Shown here: positions 41,501-50,800 of the stretch, one piece after another
How positions within the stretch are numbered: position 1 is the first letter of the stretch
Layout: every line of letters begins with the position of its first letter
Assembly: GCA_022605955.1 (NCBI GenBank)
Contig: JAKCOZ010000002.1
Span: 70,846,783-70,910,782 of the forward strand
From: Rallus limicola
Lineage: Eukaryota; Chordata; Aves; Gruiformes; Rallidae
Direction of reading: 5' to 3'
Length of the DNA stretch: 64,000 nucleotides
Program-made: the position numbers and the translations under genes
The notes under the pieces: generated by a model
What the model was told of the DNA's origin: nothing
What the model saw: only the letters and a program-made list of their open reading frames with translations
Database searches by the model: none

Positions 41501-44500
41501 TATATATATATATATATAATACATGCATATAATTTAGCAACTCTGTTAAAATTGGTATCGTATCACAAGTTCAGAAGTGAGACTCGAATACTGTTATTTA
41601 TGATCAGGGTGGTCATCAGATGCCACAAGACTGGAACTGCTTGTCAGTAATGTGGGAAGCCACACTCATTGTCCAGGTAGCTCCCACATGAGCCATTATA
41701 ATCAGCTCCCTTTTCTTTGGGCCCAGTACAAATAACCTGTTTAGAATTGCTTTCTTCTTTTTTTACTTTATATTTTGTAATATTGATGTATTCCCCTGTA
41801 AGAATTTGGAAGTGCAATTACTTGGGATGAAATTAACATCTTTACCTAAAATCATGGTGATGAGGAGGAGAAAGAAAGCTGTGTTGCCCACCTGGTAAAC
41901 TGATAGAGCTGTACAGCTGTGACTATAGCTATGCAGCATCTTTTAGACAATCTGTGGCATTTGGTGTGCCAACATCTCACCTGAAGACAGCTTTATCTAC
42001 TGCTGGAGAAGGAGTAGTGTCATCTTCTGTCTATAAAAAGATGCATATTTGGGAACTTGTGGACATGGCTTTCCCAGAATAGTGGTGGTAGTATGCAACA
42101 GCTTCTATTGTCTGACTTTTCATTCTTAGCATGGATGGCTTTAAGAAGTGCTAAGGATATTTGGCCCCTTAACTAAAGTCATTGGGTCAAGACCAAAGCT
42201 GAATCAGTTGTCACATGTTACTGCTGTGATTTACCTTTTCACAGGTGATAATCATGATTTCAACCCCAAATGTTTTGGTGTCTGTCTAAATTTTTGTCAC
42301 CATAAATTGATCTACTGCTGTTTCTTACAATTGGAGTTGAATTAAGAGAGGTGGAAAAGCAATCCTGTGGGGGTTTTTTCTCTTAGTCAGAAACCTAGAG
42401 GCATTTTTCAGATTAGTTCTCTAATGAAAAGGAATATTCTGGGCTACAAGGTAGCCTTTTGAATCTAGGATTAAAAATTAAATATAGCTACTTACAGTAG
42501 GTTCTGTTCTTTCTCAGCTTTGCTTACCTATGCTCTTTTGAACATGCAGAGTTGTAGGTACTCAGAAACCTCCCCCATAAATGACATCCTGGATGTAGGA
42601 ACATCCACTGTCATTAAAGAAAACAGGATGGTCTTCCTTCCTTCATTGGAAAAGAAGACTCTCAGATGAACTAAAACGTCTGTTACTCAGTAGTCTTGTA
42701 TTCTAAAAATCACACTCTGCTTTCTCCTTCAGGATCAAATACCAGGGGAACGTGTGTTTGTGCACTTATACACCTGTCTACAAATGTATCTATCCATAAA
42801 TATTATATATATTTCTGAATATAGACAAAAATGTGTGGGTGCATATACATGCAGTGTTTAATAGTTTATTTTGATGTTGAGATTATTGGTGATTCAAAAG
42901 ATTAAGCATTTCTAGATTCTTTTTGCATTGCAGTAATGTTAAAATACAAACGTTAAAGGTGTTCTTCAATCCACATATATTACAAATCAATTAGCATTAG
43001 CCTTTTATTTAGTTATTGGTTATGTGTGCCTGTGTGCCAGTAGTACAGACCAAAAAAGACGTTCCAGTATCTCCAGAAGAATGTGGCATTAGCTTTTATA
43101 AATATGAAGCCTTGCTATAATTACTCTCAAAATCATGGAAGTTTCTGCCTCTGATTTCAGTGATCTTAAGAGTATTAATTCTTGAGATTTTTTTGCTGGA
43201 CATTCCTGAAAGCCAATTTTATTTTTAGTAAGATAATAAACTTTAAAAACCCACAAAATTAGTATTTTTTTTCCTGATAACTCCTGAGAGTCCTTTTTAG
43301 ACAAAGCTCTTTCTCAGCTCAGTAGAAAATTTAAATACTGGTGACTTTGTGTGTCAGATCATTTTTCCCCAGCTTTGCAACAGGATCCATCCTCTCAGCT
43401 TTGGTGAGATTCTGTGGCAGGGTCTGAACCTCGTTCTATAAAATGGTATTTTTAATATGGCCCAAATTCACCAAGCCACATGTGGAAATACTTTTGTCCA
43501 AATAAGTACAATATGAGTCACTTGATTATGCAGCATGACCGTGCAGCTCATCAGTGCATATCCACATGAATGAGATCCCCAACTGTAGGAAATTAAATTT
43601 GGGAATGTTAGTGATGATTTCAAAACTGTGTTTTTAAGGATTATCATGATTTCACTCATATTGCTCTCAGGAAAATAATGTAAAGCTACCCTGTGGGCCG
43701 ATTTTAAAAATCTTAGCTCTTAATATGTGTTAATGTTAATCTTAGCACTGATGGTTGGACTTGATCCTAAAGGTCTTTTCCAATCTCAATGATTATATGA
43801 TTCAATGATTCTATGTCAGCCTCATATAATTTTGTTTCTCTCGTCCCTTCTCCCTGTTTCTCTCGTCCCTTCTCCCTGTTTCTCTCGTCCCTTCTCCCTG
43901 TTTCTCTCGTCCCTTCTCCCTGTTTCTCTCGTCCCTTCTCCCTGTTTCTCTCGTCCCTTCTCTAGCTATAATGGCATTTCTGTTTGACCTAAAGGCTTTA
44001 GTGGACATGATGTCTATTGGTACGCTTCTTGCTTATTCACTTGTGGCAACCTGTGTCCTCATTCTCAGGTGAGTCAAAAACATCCTTTGTATTCTAGTGT
44101 GCTTTGTGTTGGTCAGTATACAAACAGAAGGGGTATTTACTGGGTATGTTTCTTGCCAGGCAGCTAAATGTTTAAAAATTAGCTGTATGCATATAAATGA
44201 TTACTGAGCAGCAGTGACCTGTCAAAGAAAACAATGATATATTATCATTTCAGTTAGTCAAGTCAAAGCTTCATGTGAAATCTAGACACCTTTTATTTTC
44301 CAGAAGGTGTAGTAGTCCCAAAGGTAGATGTAAGCTTGTGTACAAAATTCATGGAACAGTATTTTGATATGAATACTACTTATGCTGTACATCCTATTAC
44401 ATTGTGGAGGTGATACGTGGAAGGTGTAGATGTTCTAGGTAGTTCACAGGGATGAACGAGTTCAAGTAATTGCTTTGTATTACCCTAGTCAGAAACATAA

Positions 44501-47500
44501 GACCAAACAAGTGTTTCAAGATGTGGTAGCCCTAGAAAACAGTGCAAATATTATCTTTCAGTGAGTGAAATTATCAATACTTGTCTGTAAAACTCTGGTA
44601 TTACAAGCATAAGACTCGTAAAGATAAGGAATAATACTAATATAGTGGTAGCTACAGCTCACTTTATGCATTGCTTTTTTGAACTTAAAATGCCGGTCTT
44701 TATTACTTAAGGTGAAGTAACTTTGAAAAGTATAACAGCTTAAATTTGGCTCAAATTCAACAATGTAATAACTTAAGCTAAAATGAAGAACTATTTCATC
44801 CCATAGTGGCTTATTTAACTTATGTATTTTTAAAAATACACCTCAATTCTAACAAGGCTGATGTAAATTTCAGTATATGCTAGTTATGCTAGATGTGAAT
44901 TTTCAGTTTATGGTAGGTAGCTAGGCCTAGTTAGTAGGCCTCTCGGCTTAGGGAAGCAAGTCAGGAAGAAACTCCCCTACCCTTTCCCTGTCCTGGCCTC
45001 CAGATCCCCTTTTTTTGTATTTTGTCATTTATCTGACCTGTTGCTGTATACATGTAACTTAAAAAACACCAAAAAAACAATCACCAAACCAAACAAGGAA
45101 AAAAGTAAGTTTCCATAGGTTGCTTATATGTGATAGAGACTAATAGTATATACTGTTGCAGTGCAGTTATAAAGTGAGAAATTATAAATCTCTGCTGCAA
45201 AGAATTTAGCCTTTAAATACATTCCTGGAGTCATCCTGTTTCAGATCCTGAAGTAGGCTTAATTTTTTTATTACCCTGCTTGTTTTATGCATAGATACCA
45301 ACCCAGTTTAACCTACGAACAACCAAAATATTCTTCAGAAAAAGCAGCTTTGGCTGCATCTGAAAAGGAAGCTGCAGTGAGTGAGTCCCAGATACATATG
45401 ATAGAAGAGACCAGCTTCAGTTTTCAGGCCCTGATTAATCCATCCAGTTTACCTACCGAGCAGACTGCAACTACCGTTAACTTTTTAGTGGGTCTCTTAG
45501 GTAAGTATTCAGCTGTCCAAACTCATATAATGTATGAACATAAATAATATAAGTTTATTAGAGACAAAATTAAGAATCCAGTGATAACATGCTTTCCTTC
45601 AGTCATCATTAATGTATCATTCTGGAGAATGCTCTTATATATCTTGACAAATCTATTTTCCTTTAATTAAACATTTTCATGATAACATTTCATACCAAAG
45701 ACCTGCTATCCCTCTTCTTAAGTCACATCCCCTTCAACCAGATTAACTGACCTCTCTCTCATTTCCATCATTTTTTTTTTTCACACAGCTTTCTTGGTTT
45801 GTGGCTTGAGTGTCCTCACTACTTACGGGATTCATTTCATTGCTAACTTGGAGCCCTGGAGTATTGGCCTTCTTACTGTGTTGGTGGTGTCCTTCATAGT
45901 TACCATTCTCATCATCCAAAGGCAGCCTCAGAACCAGCAGAAAGTGGCCTTTATGGTGAATAACATTCTCTATGTTATTCTCTGATGAGAGGTTCGGGTG
46001 GATTCTGACAAGTGGGAGAAGGGCAGAGAGGCAGGCAGATGGCCCTTTTTCTGGCAGCTTTTATAACTGTACTGACACTGTTGCAGGGTTTATGAAGGTA
46101 AGGGGAGCAGATGCTCACAGCTGAGTCACTGGCATGTGCAGTCCAGTCTATATCTTCTCAGGACTAGACAAAGGGTTTCATTGCCCACAGACTGAAACGT
46201 GTAACATCTGCAGCCATATTTCTATGGCTGTACCACTGATGGTGGTGTGAGCAGCTGCTATTGCAACTGGTAGATCTGACAACACCAATCTTCTAGGTAT
46301 TCCTTTAGACACATTCCCAAAGTGCACGTTACTGAGACCCAAGTAATTTGAGACCTAAGTTTAAGTGCTTAGAAACTGGAAAATAATTCAGAAATTGATT
46401 GGCATGCAGTCACTTGTCTGGTTTGTGTGCAGTGGTTTGGACCACAGTGCAGTTTGTACCTACCTGCTTTTCATTTTCAGCTCTCACTTATGTTCTAAGA
46501 TCAGTTATTTAATGGAAATAATGTAGTATAGTGATGAAAGTCAGAATATCTGGTGGAACTGAGGTGGGGCAATTCAGAATGAAGTAATATAAAGAAGATG
46601 GTATTTTTTTCAGCTGTAGATCAGCAGTTCATTATTATACATTCAGCACAAACAAAGGTATTTCTTCACAGCCTTAGAGAATGTATTTTTTTAATATTTA
46701 ATTTAAGATTTCAAGTTATGTAGAAACCAGTGATTTAACCCAGTGAGAAAGAAAATTCCACTATATTTTAAGAAGAAAATATTCCTATTTTTTTGGTAGG
46801 CAGTTCTAGTTTGTGTTGTATAACTGTGTGACATGCACAAAATGACATTTAATGCTACAGACCTATTAAATAATTCCTTTCAGGTTCCACTGTTGCCGTT
46901 TTTGCCATCATTTAGTATCCTGGTAAATATTTACCTGATGGTTCAATTAAGTGCAGAGACTTGGATCAGATTTAGCTTCTGGATGGCACTTGGTAGGTAT
47001 TTCTTCTCATTTCAGTCACCTCTTACGTTAGTAAAACATTTTCTTCTCGCCTTTTAAATATGTGAAGAAAAGTCTGTTTTAATATATCAGCTGACATTTC
47101 TGATACCTCTTCTGAGGCATGTTCTTGTTTGTATTTATTATGAAGTCAGACTTGTAAATACAGTTTTCAGGTAATAGAAAGAATCAAAGTTATAGGACTA
47201 ATTCCAGTAAGCCACATTTTAATTTTTTTTTTCCTGATAAGTTTGGTAAAATTTTGCAGAGACCTGTTTGTAACAGTTTCCTTCCCAGTACATCAGTCAT
47301 TTTCCTTTAGGATATGGAAAATGGTATTAATTATCATCTAGACATAAATTAGAGATAGTAGTTTCTGTGACCTATTAGAGCATTCATTGACACAAAAATG
47401 ATGCACTGTGATTTAGTGCTTGCACTTTCCATAGGAACAGGGAAGACTTGAAGCATAAGCTCCAATTCAGAGCTGAAGAATCAACTTCATTTGAAAAATA

Positions 47501-47775
47501 TGTTCAGGCAGAGACCAGTAACTAGCTACTTTTTGATGCACTACTTGCCTGAAACCACTATTAACTTTTCCCTTTTCCTTCTGGAAGGTTTCCTCATTTA
47601 CTTTACTTATGGCATCAGGCACAGTCTTGAAGGTCATCGTAGCGATGGAGATGATGATTCTTGTTCAGAAAATAGTGGGTTGCAGGAAAAGAACCCTGTA
47701 GAAGAAGTGGATGAACCTGAAAATGCAAATGAAAATGATCAATTTCTTGCACATGAGAGGACAAGTGAATGTTAA
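32199..47775 (+). CDS. SLC7A2: SLC7A2, cationic amino acid transporter 2 (CAT-2), complete spliced coding region
   Basis: Encodes the Na+-independent plasma-membrane uniporter for arginine, lysine and ornithine (SLC7 CAT subfamily, APC superfamily), which among other roles supplies arginine to nitric oxide synthase and arginase. Joining 32199-32574, 33939-34094, 36242-36407, 36966-37102, 37754-37976, 40404-40543 (6a) or 40951-41087 (6b), 43966-44068, 45295-45500, 45789-45955, 46884-46992 and 47588-47775 gives one open frame of 656 aa (2A) or 655 aa (2B), close to the roughly 658 aa of the mammalian proteins. Every junction is GT-AG and in phase. Long stretches match CAT-2 as I know it, for example residues 38-60 (first membrane segment, [15 protein letters not shown]) and 83-126. 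The Glu at residue 109 in the third membrane segment corresponds to the essential Glu of CAT-1. Sequons lie at N157, N227, N234 and N240. I see no frameshift or missing exon, so the gene looks functional. PDGFRL follows downstream on the same strand, as in mammals. Confidence 0.96.
32591..32727 (+). mobile_element. CR1 LINE 3'-end fragment just inside SLC7A2 intron 1
   Basis: Starts about 17 bp after the exon 1 donor with CAGGGAGGTGGTTGAGTAAC and ends with GACTTTAAAGGTCTTTTCCA and ACCTTGTGATTCTGT. It lies in the same orientation as the gene. Resembles the copy at 5601-5768, but with more internal change. Confidence 0.85.
33939..34094 (+). CDS. SLC7A2: SLC7A2 coding exon 2 (residues 126-178)
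   Basis: A 156-nt exon, phase 1 at both ends. The acceptor is GAAG at 33935-33938 and the donor GTAAGA begins at 34095. It encodes [19 protein letters not shown], an extracellular loop with the sequon N157-Y-S, and most of the next membrane segment ([12 protein letters not shown]). The polypyrimidine tract is poor (TGCATGTATTTTATGAAG), but the frame and protein match leave little doubt. Confidence 0.94.
34095..36241 (+). other. SLC7A2: SLC7A2 intron 2
   Basis: A 2147-bp intron. It holds a (TA)8 microsatellite at about 36162-36178 followed by a T-run, 60 to 80 bp before the exon 3 acceptor. No repeat element or hidden exon was recognised. Confidence 0.8.
36242..36407 (+). CDS. SLC7A2: SLC7A2 coding exon 3 (residues 178-233)
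   Basis: A 166-nt exon between the acceptor TTTTAG at 36241 and the donor GTAATT at 36408. It encodes [20 protein letters not shown], a membrane segment ([12 protein letters not shown]) and the start of an extracellular loop with [14 protein letters not shown]. The donor sits inside the apparent stop: the genomic GAG TAA is split as GA|GTAA, and the first G of exon 4 restores Glu233. Read without splicing, this looks like a truncated ORF. The sequon N227-Y-T lies in the loop. Confidence 0.93.
36966..37102 (+). CDS. SLC7A2: SLC7A2 coding exon 4 (residues 233-279)
   Basis: A 137-nt exon after the acceptor CGTAG at 36965 and before the donor GTATAG at 37103. It starts with the rest of a variable extracellular loop ([13 protein letters not shown], two sequons at N234 and N240) and continues into the very conserved [20 protein letters not shown] and [10 protein letters not shown] segment. 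The loop residues differ from the mammalian sequence as I remember it, while the membrane part is essentially identical. Confidence 0.94.
37754..37976 (+). CDS. SLC7A2: SLC7A2 coding exon 5 (residues 279-353)
   Basis: A 223-nt exon after the acceptor TTTTTTCAG at 37753, with donor GTAAAG at 37977. It encodes [20 protein letters not shown], a membrane segment, [20 protein letters not shown] and the beginning of the next membrane segment (GSLCALST). This is among the most conserved parts of the CAT family. It ends in phase 2, within the Ser353 codon, and can be joined to either 6a or 6b. Confidence 0.95.
37977..40403 (+). other. SLC7A2: SLC7A2 intron 5, preceding alternative exon 6a
   Basis: A 2427-bp intron. 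The notable feature is an A/C-rich, nearly G- and T-free tract at about 40160-40214 (AACCCCCAACAAACAACAAG and similar), some 190 bp before exon 6a. The rest is AT-rich unique sequence. Confidence 0.8.
40404..40543 (+). CDS. SLC7A2: SLC7A2 alternative exon 6a (CAT-2A-type, low affinity)
   Basis: A 140-nt exon between the acceptor TTTTTACTCAG at 40403 and the donor GTGAGA at 40544. It encodes [19 protein letters not shown], then [16 protein letters not shown] and ATLSSGAVA (residues 354-399). This matches the CAT-2A segment of mammals, the liver-type isoform with low affinity and high capacity. The segment covers a cytoplasmic loop and flanking membrane helix ends. Differences from 6b that could set affinity include K370 (R in 6b) and N382 (S in 6b). 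Residues responsible for the affinity difference have been mapped to this segment in the human protein. Confidence 0.93.
40750..40857 (+). repeat. A/C-rich low-complexity tract between alternative exons 6a and 6b
   Basis: A stretch of about 108 bases in the 407-bp intron between the exons. It is dominated by A and C (CAACCAACCAAAAAAAACCC, CTAAACCAAAACTACACC), with few G or T, and ends about 95 bp before the exon 6b acceptor. A similar tract precedes exon 6a. Possibly a binding region for CA-preferring splicing factors such as hnRNP L, but this is inference. Confidence 0.75.
40951..41087 (+). CDS. SLC7A2: SLC7A2 alternative exon 6b (CAT-2B-type, high affinity, inducible)
   Basis: A 137-nt exon between the acceptor TTTTTCTGTTCTAG at 40950 and the donor GTAAGC at 41088. 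It encodes [19 protein letters not shown], then [20 protein letters not shown] and TAGVIS. This is a paralogue of exon 6a (about half identical, one codon shorter) that matches CAT-2B, the high-affinity form induced in activated macrophages and other cells. Both exons have the same entry phase (2) and exit phase (1), so they are interchangeable. Using both adds 277 nt, and using neither removes a number of bases not divisible by three; either breaks the frame. The pair clearly arose by exon duplication, probably before birds and mammals separated because both have it. Confidence 0.94.
43748..43815 (+). mobile_element. Short CR1 3' tail upstream of SLC7A2 exon 7
   Basis: Contains TTGGACTTGATCCTAAAGG, TCTTTTCCAATCTCAATGAT and then two or three ATTCTATG-like tail repeats. 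Only the last 70 bp of the element remain. It abuts the minisatellite at the exon 7 acceptor. Confidence 0.8.
43835..43965 (+). repeat. 22-bp pyrimidine-rich minisatellite forming the exon 7 splice acceptor
   Basis: Five perfect copies of a 22-bp unit (TTTCTCTCG followed by TCCCTTCTCCCTG) run from 43835 to 43944. A sixth copy from 43945 keeps the first 18 bases and then changes to TAG, which is the splice acceptor of SLC7A2 exon 7 at 43965. The unit contains no AG, so the nearest upstream AG is at 43818-43819. The array therefore looks like a tandem amplification of the native polypyrimidine tract. A CR1 tail fragment lies immediately upstream. Confidence 0.95.
43966..44068 (+). CDS. SLC7A2: SLC7A2 coding exon 7 (common exon after the alternative pair)
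   Basis: A 103-nt exon encoding [20 protein letters not shown] followed by [14 protein letters not shown] and the split Arg434 codon. The acceptor is TCTCTAG at 43965 and the donor GTGAGT begins at 44069. The upstream polypyrimidine tract is the last copy of a 22-bp minisatellite (listed separately). The [14 protein letters not shown] core is the CAT-family signature following the alternative segment. Confidence 0.95.
44069..45294 (+). other. SLC7A2: SLC7A2 intron 7
   Basis: A 1226-bp intron with another A/C-rich tract at about 45061-45104 (CCAAAAAAACAATCACC type). No repeat element or further exon was seen. Confidence 0.8.
45295..45500 (+). CDS. SLC7A2: SLC7A2 coding exon 8 (large cytoplasmic loop)
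   Basis: A 206-nt exon after the acceptor GCATAG at 45294, with donor GTAAGT at 45501. It encodes [17 protein letters not shown], an Ala/Glu/Ser-rich stretch, [20 protein letters not shown] and the start of a membrane segment (VNFLVGLL). The loop (about residues 435-490) is the least conserved part of CAT proteins. It matches mammalian CAT-2 only at its edges, which is normal for the family. Confidence 0.93.
45789..45955 (+). CDS. SLC7A2: SLC7A2 coding exon 9 (residues 503-558)
   Basis: A 167-nt exon after a T-run and CACACAG at 45788. It ends in phase 0 before the donor GTGAAT at 45956. It encodes two membrane segments ([20 protein letters not shown] and [16 protein letters not shown]) and the conserved [13 protein letters not shown]. 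The donor GTGAAT is weaker than the others. Read-through gives a stop a few codons later (VNNILYVIL then TGA). Confidence 0.94.
45956..46883 (+). other. SLC7A2: SLC7A2 intron 9
   Basis: A 928-bp phase-0 intron of unique sequence. Nothing else was recognised. Confidence 0.8.
46884..46992 (+). CDS. SLC7A2: SLC7A2 coding exon 10 (residues 559-595)
   Basis: A 109-nt exon after the acceptor CCTTTCAG at 46883, with donor GTAGGT at 46993. It encodes [19 protein letters not shown], then [18 protein letters not shown], covering the penultimate and the start of the last membrane segment. The match to mammalian CAT-2 is close throughout. Confidence 0.94.
47588..47775 (+). CDS. SLC7A2: SLC7A2 last coding exon (residues 595-656) and stop
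   Basis: The exon starts after TTCTGGAAG at 47587 and encodes [16 protein letters not shown], the end of the last membrane segment. A 46-residue cytoplasmic tail follows, very rich in Asp, Glu and Asn ([25 protein letters not shown]), ending TSEC and the TAA at 47773-47775. Mammalian CAT-2 ends similarly in TSEF after a divergent acidic tail, so the final tetrapeptide is nearly conserved. Confidence 0.94.
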
Positions 47776-47970
47776 TCTACGTAGACATACAAGTCTTTTT
47801 AAACCTTTAATTGACATTTTACTTGCGGACTGAAATTTCAGAAGCTTTCTGCCAACATTGTGCCTCTTGAAAGTGTTTACTACAAGGCCTGGCTGGTATT
47901 TTGGACAAGCTGCTAATCCATCTTCATCATTTCAGAACTGAGAGCATGGAGATTAATATTTAAATTAAAA

Positions 47971-47976
47971 AATAAA
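47971..47976 (+). terminator. SLC7A2: Proximal SLC7A2 poly(A) signal AATAAA
   Basis: Canonical hexamer 196 nt after the stop codon, in an A-rich context followed by TG-containing sequence. It would give a transcript with a 3' UTR of about 0.2 kb. Its use is inferred. Confidence 0.5.
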
Positions 47977-50737
47977 CAAAAGGCGTACCCTTTGGCAATC
48001 AATGCATTGTTTGAACTGTCATCCAAAACGACTGGCAATCACAAAATATGAAGAATTTTAGAAATGCCTGCAAGAAGTTCTGCATATTTGACATTGCATC
48101 GTGAACACAAATACCTTTAGTACCTTCTCATTATCTCTGTTACATGTTTTGATAGCTCTCTTCCCTACAGACCTAACTCTCACAGGAGATACTTTCCAGG
48201 CCCATCTGCAGTTTATTTGCAACACAAACGGTAATTGTACAGATCTGATACCTTGCAAAAAGTAGAGGATCAGATATTTATATACAAAGAAATACTTGCT
48301 TACCCTTACTAATCTGTAGTCATGGATAACTCAAACAATGAAGATACTTCAAAGGTTTTTATTCCCTCTAAATAGTATTTAAGGTTTCTACTTAAGTGAA
48401 TTCCTTTCCTTTCAGAGATGCTGTGTGTACTAAATAACACGCCCAAGAGGAGTTACGTTGTTTTCTGTAAAAGCACTTGGGGGATAATCTGTTTGCTACA
48501 GAATTGCCATTCATATCTGACTTTGCAAGTTATTATGCTTTTGATTTCAGGAGGACTGTGATTTTATCCCTGACAATGTAATTTGGTACTTACATACAGC
48601 AGTCATCAAGGTTTCCTCCTTACTATTATATTTCCTCCCCCTATACTTTCTTCTCCTCTAGCATGTTCCAGAGCTGCTATTTCTGAGGTTAGCTGTTACA
48701 CTTTGCTTCCCCTCAGAAAATTTAATGCGCAAAGTCCCAGCCTTCTTTTCAGATAAAATGGGAGGTTAAAGAACCAGAGGCCTCGGCTTTAGAAAAAAAC
48801 TTTGTCAAAATAGTGTTTTAGTAGTTCACTAAGCCTTAAACATATGCTAGCACAGCAGTTTTTTGCAAGCCAAGCCTATATCCACAAAATCCATTCATGT
48901 GGGTAGGATGTCCAAATGCTAATTCTATGTAAGAACCAAATTGTTGCAGCAGTGCTGGGTAAACAATTATTTTAAAACTAACAAAAATGGAAACTGTTCT
49001 TTCCACATAAGTCACATTACCTGTCAAAGGCACACAGGTATTTTACCACTTCTTCTCAGCAAGTGGTAGGCTCAGCTCCCATGAAGTATACCACAATATG
49101 AAGTTACTTTGCCAGAATGTAGCTGTGAAATAACTTCCCTAAAGTAAGAACTGTCTCAGACTTTGTCAGGGATAGTTTCAGTCTGTTGCCAGTACTAATA
49201 TTGGTATTAATCCCTGTTGTAGGTATAAAAACTTTAGATCCCATGAAAGCTGTGCTGGTTGACAGTGAAAAGCACCTTACTTTTTGTAATAGCTGGAATT
49301 TCACACACACACAAGCAAAAAGAAACCAGCTGGGCTGCGTCTGTCTCTGTCCTTTTTTACAGCAATAGATCACAATTTTTTAGTCTTAAAACGATTTATA
49401 TGGTTGTAAGAGAGTAGTGTACCTAAATGTCAAAGGGCAGGAGAAGAGCTTCTTGATAGAGAGCCCTGCAATGGGCTGATATTCCACCCTAGGGCAGGTC
49501 TGAGGTTTTCAGCCTGATCAGTTTTCTTAGCGAGCAGACAGATGTGTGCAGTCGCACCAGTGGCCTCTGCTGGCTACTCGGGAGTAGCATCCTGAAAACG
49601 TTAAGAGGCATGCCAGCCCGTAAAACACCTACCCCTTGACAGAGGTTCCAGCGTGTCCATCCTCTAACCTTGGGTGCTGTTGTGCTAAGGACCGTTCTAG
49701 CGATTGGTGGTCCTTAACCAGGATGGGTCACAGGGGATGAGGAGAAGCTATAGGGGAGGTGGCAATGGGATACTGTTTTTTCATAATAATCCGTTCAGAT
49801 TTGATCATAAGTTCTAGATGCTTCTTTCCAAAACTCATCATCATTTATAAGGTGACATTTAAGAAAGACTCGAATCTCAGACTAATACAAGTAGGTGACA
49901 TAGGAAGTATTTGGTTAATAGGAATGGATAGGAATTCTCAGGGCAGTTCCTGGAGCTACTGATAATCTTCAGTACCTCTACTCAGTAAATTAAAGAGCTT
50001 TCTATGTCAGTTGGATCTGCTATTTTACTTGTACTTAATTGTACTTCATAACTGGGGTCCATTTTTATGCCGGTGTTCTTGTTTGAAGTATTAGAAATGT
50101 AAGACTTTCCAGGAATCGTTAGATATGTCCAAACAAAGGTTTTATTTTACAGTAACAGCAACAAAAAAGGAGTAAATTAATATATGTTCTATGAAATAGA
50201 GAAGCTGATGCTTTTTCTGAAGCATGGCTTCTTCAGTGGTTTACTTTCACAGGATGTTCTTAACCTGTCTTGCCCAGTACTCATAAACCTCAGCTGCAAA
50301 AAATGCCATTCCTATGGAAGCAAGTTCACAGTGCTCCAGCAAAGCTTTTGCACACCTTCTTTACAAGCCTGTGGTGAAACACAGCTCCTCTAAAGTGCTT
50401 TACACATCTCTGGGTGTGTGAAGCAGAGACTGATTTTTTTTTTTTTTTTTTCTTTTTTTTCTTCTGTGGTTGCTGGTGCTGCAGAGTAGGTAAGCCAGGC
50501 TCCCGAGATGCAAACTGCTGCTGTTCTGTAATGTGCATGATCTCATTCCCTCCCAAAGCCTTCATGTAGAATGTATGTGGGCATGTGTCTGTATGTTTGC
50601 ATCTGTCTCACAGCCCATAGTGATTTTGATGTACTGAGTAAAATAATTTCTATACTGCACTGGAATTTTCCTTTGAAGGGACAATGTCAATATAACAAAC
50701 TTCTGGCTAAAGCAAGCGCTAGCTAAAGCTCCTGGAG

Positions 50738-50800
50738 ATAATTGGAACTTGACAATCTTTAAGGTCCCTTCCAACCCTAGCCATTCTATGACTCTATGAT
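50738..50800 (+). mobile_element. Short CR1 3' tail within the putative SLC7A2 3' UTR
   Basis: The block ATTGGAACTTGACAATCTTT, AAGGTCCCTTCCAACCCTAG and CCATTCTATGACTCTATGAT is the terminal part of a CR1 element, in the same orientation as the gene. Confidence 0.8.

Larger units (their letters stand above)
41088..43965 (+). other. SLC7A2: SLC7A2 intron 6, after alternative exon 6b
   Basis: A 2878-bp intron with a T-run at about 41301-41315, a (TA)10 microsatellite at 41499-41518, a CR1 tail at 43748-43815 and the minisatellite at its 3' end. When 6a is used, the intron begins instead at 40544 and 6b is removed with it. Confidence 0.85.

Noticed and set aside
43811..44008. A minus-strand open frame rich in Arg, Glu and Gly repeats
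   Set aside because: It is only the complement of the 22-bp minisatellite, and 22 is not a multiple of three, so the repeats appear in rotating frames. No coding role.
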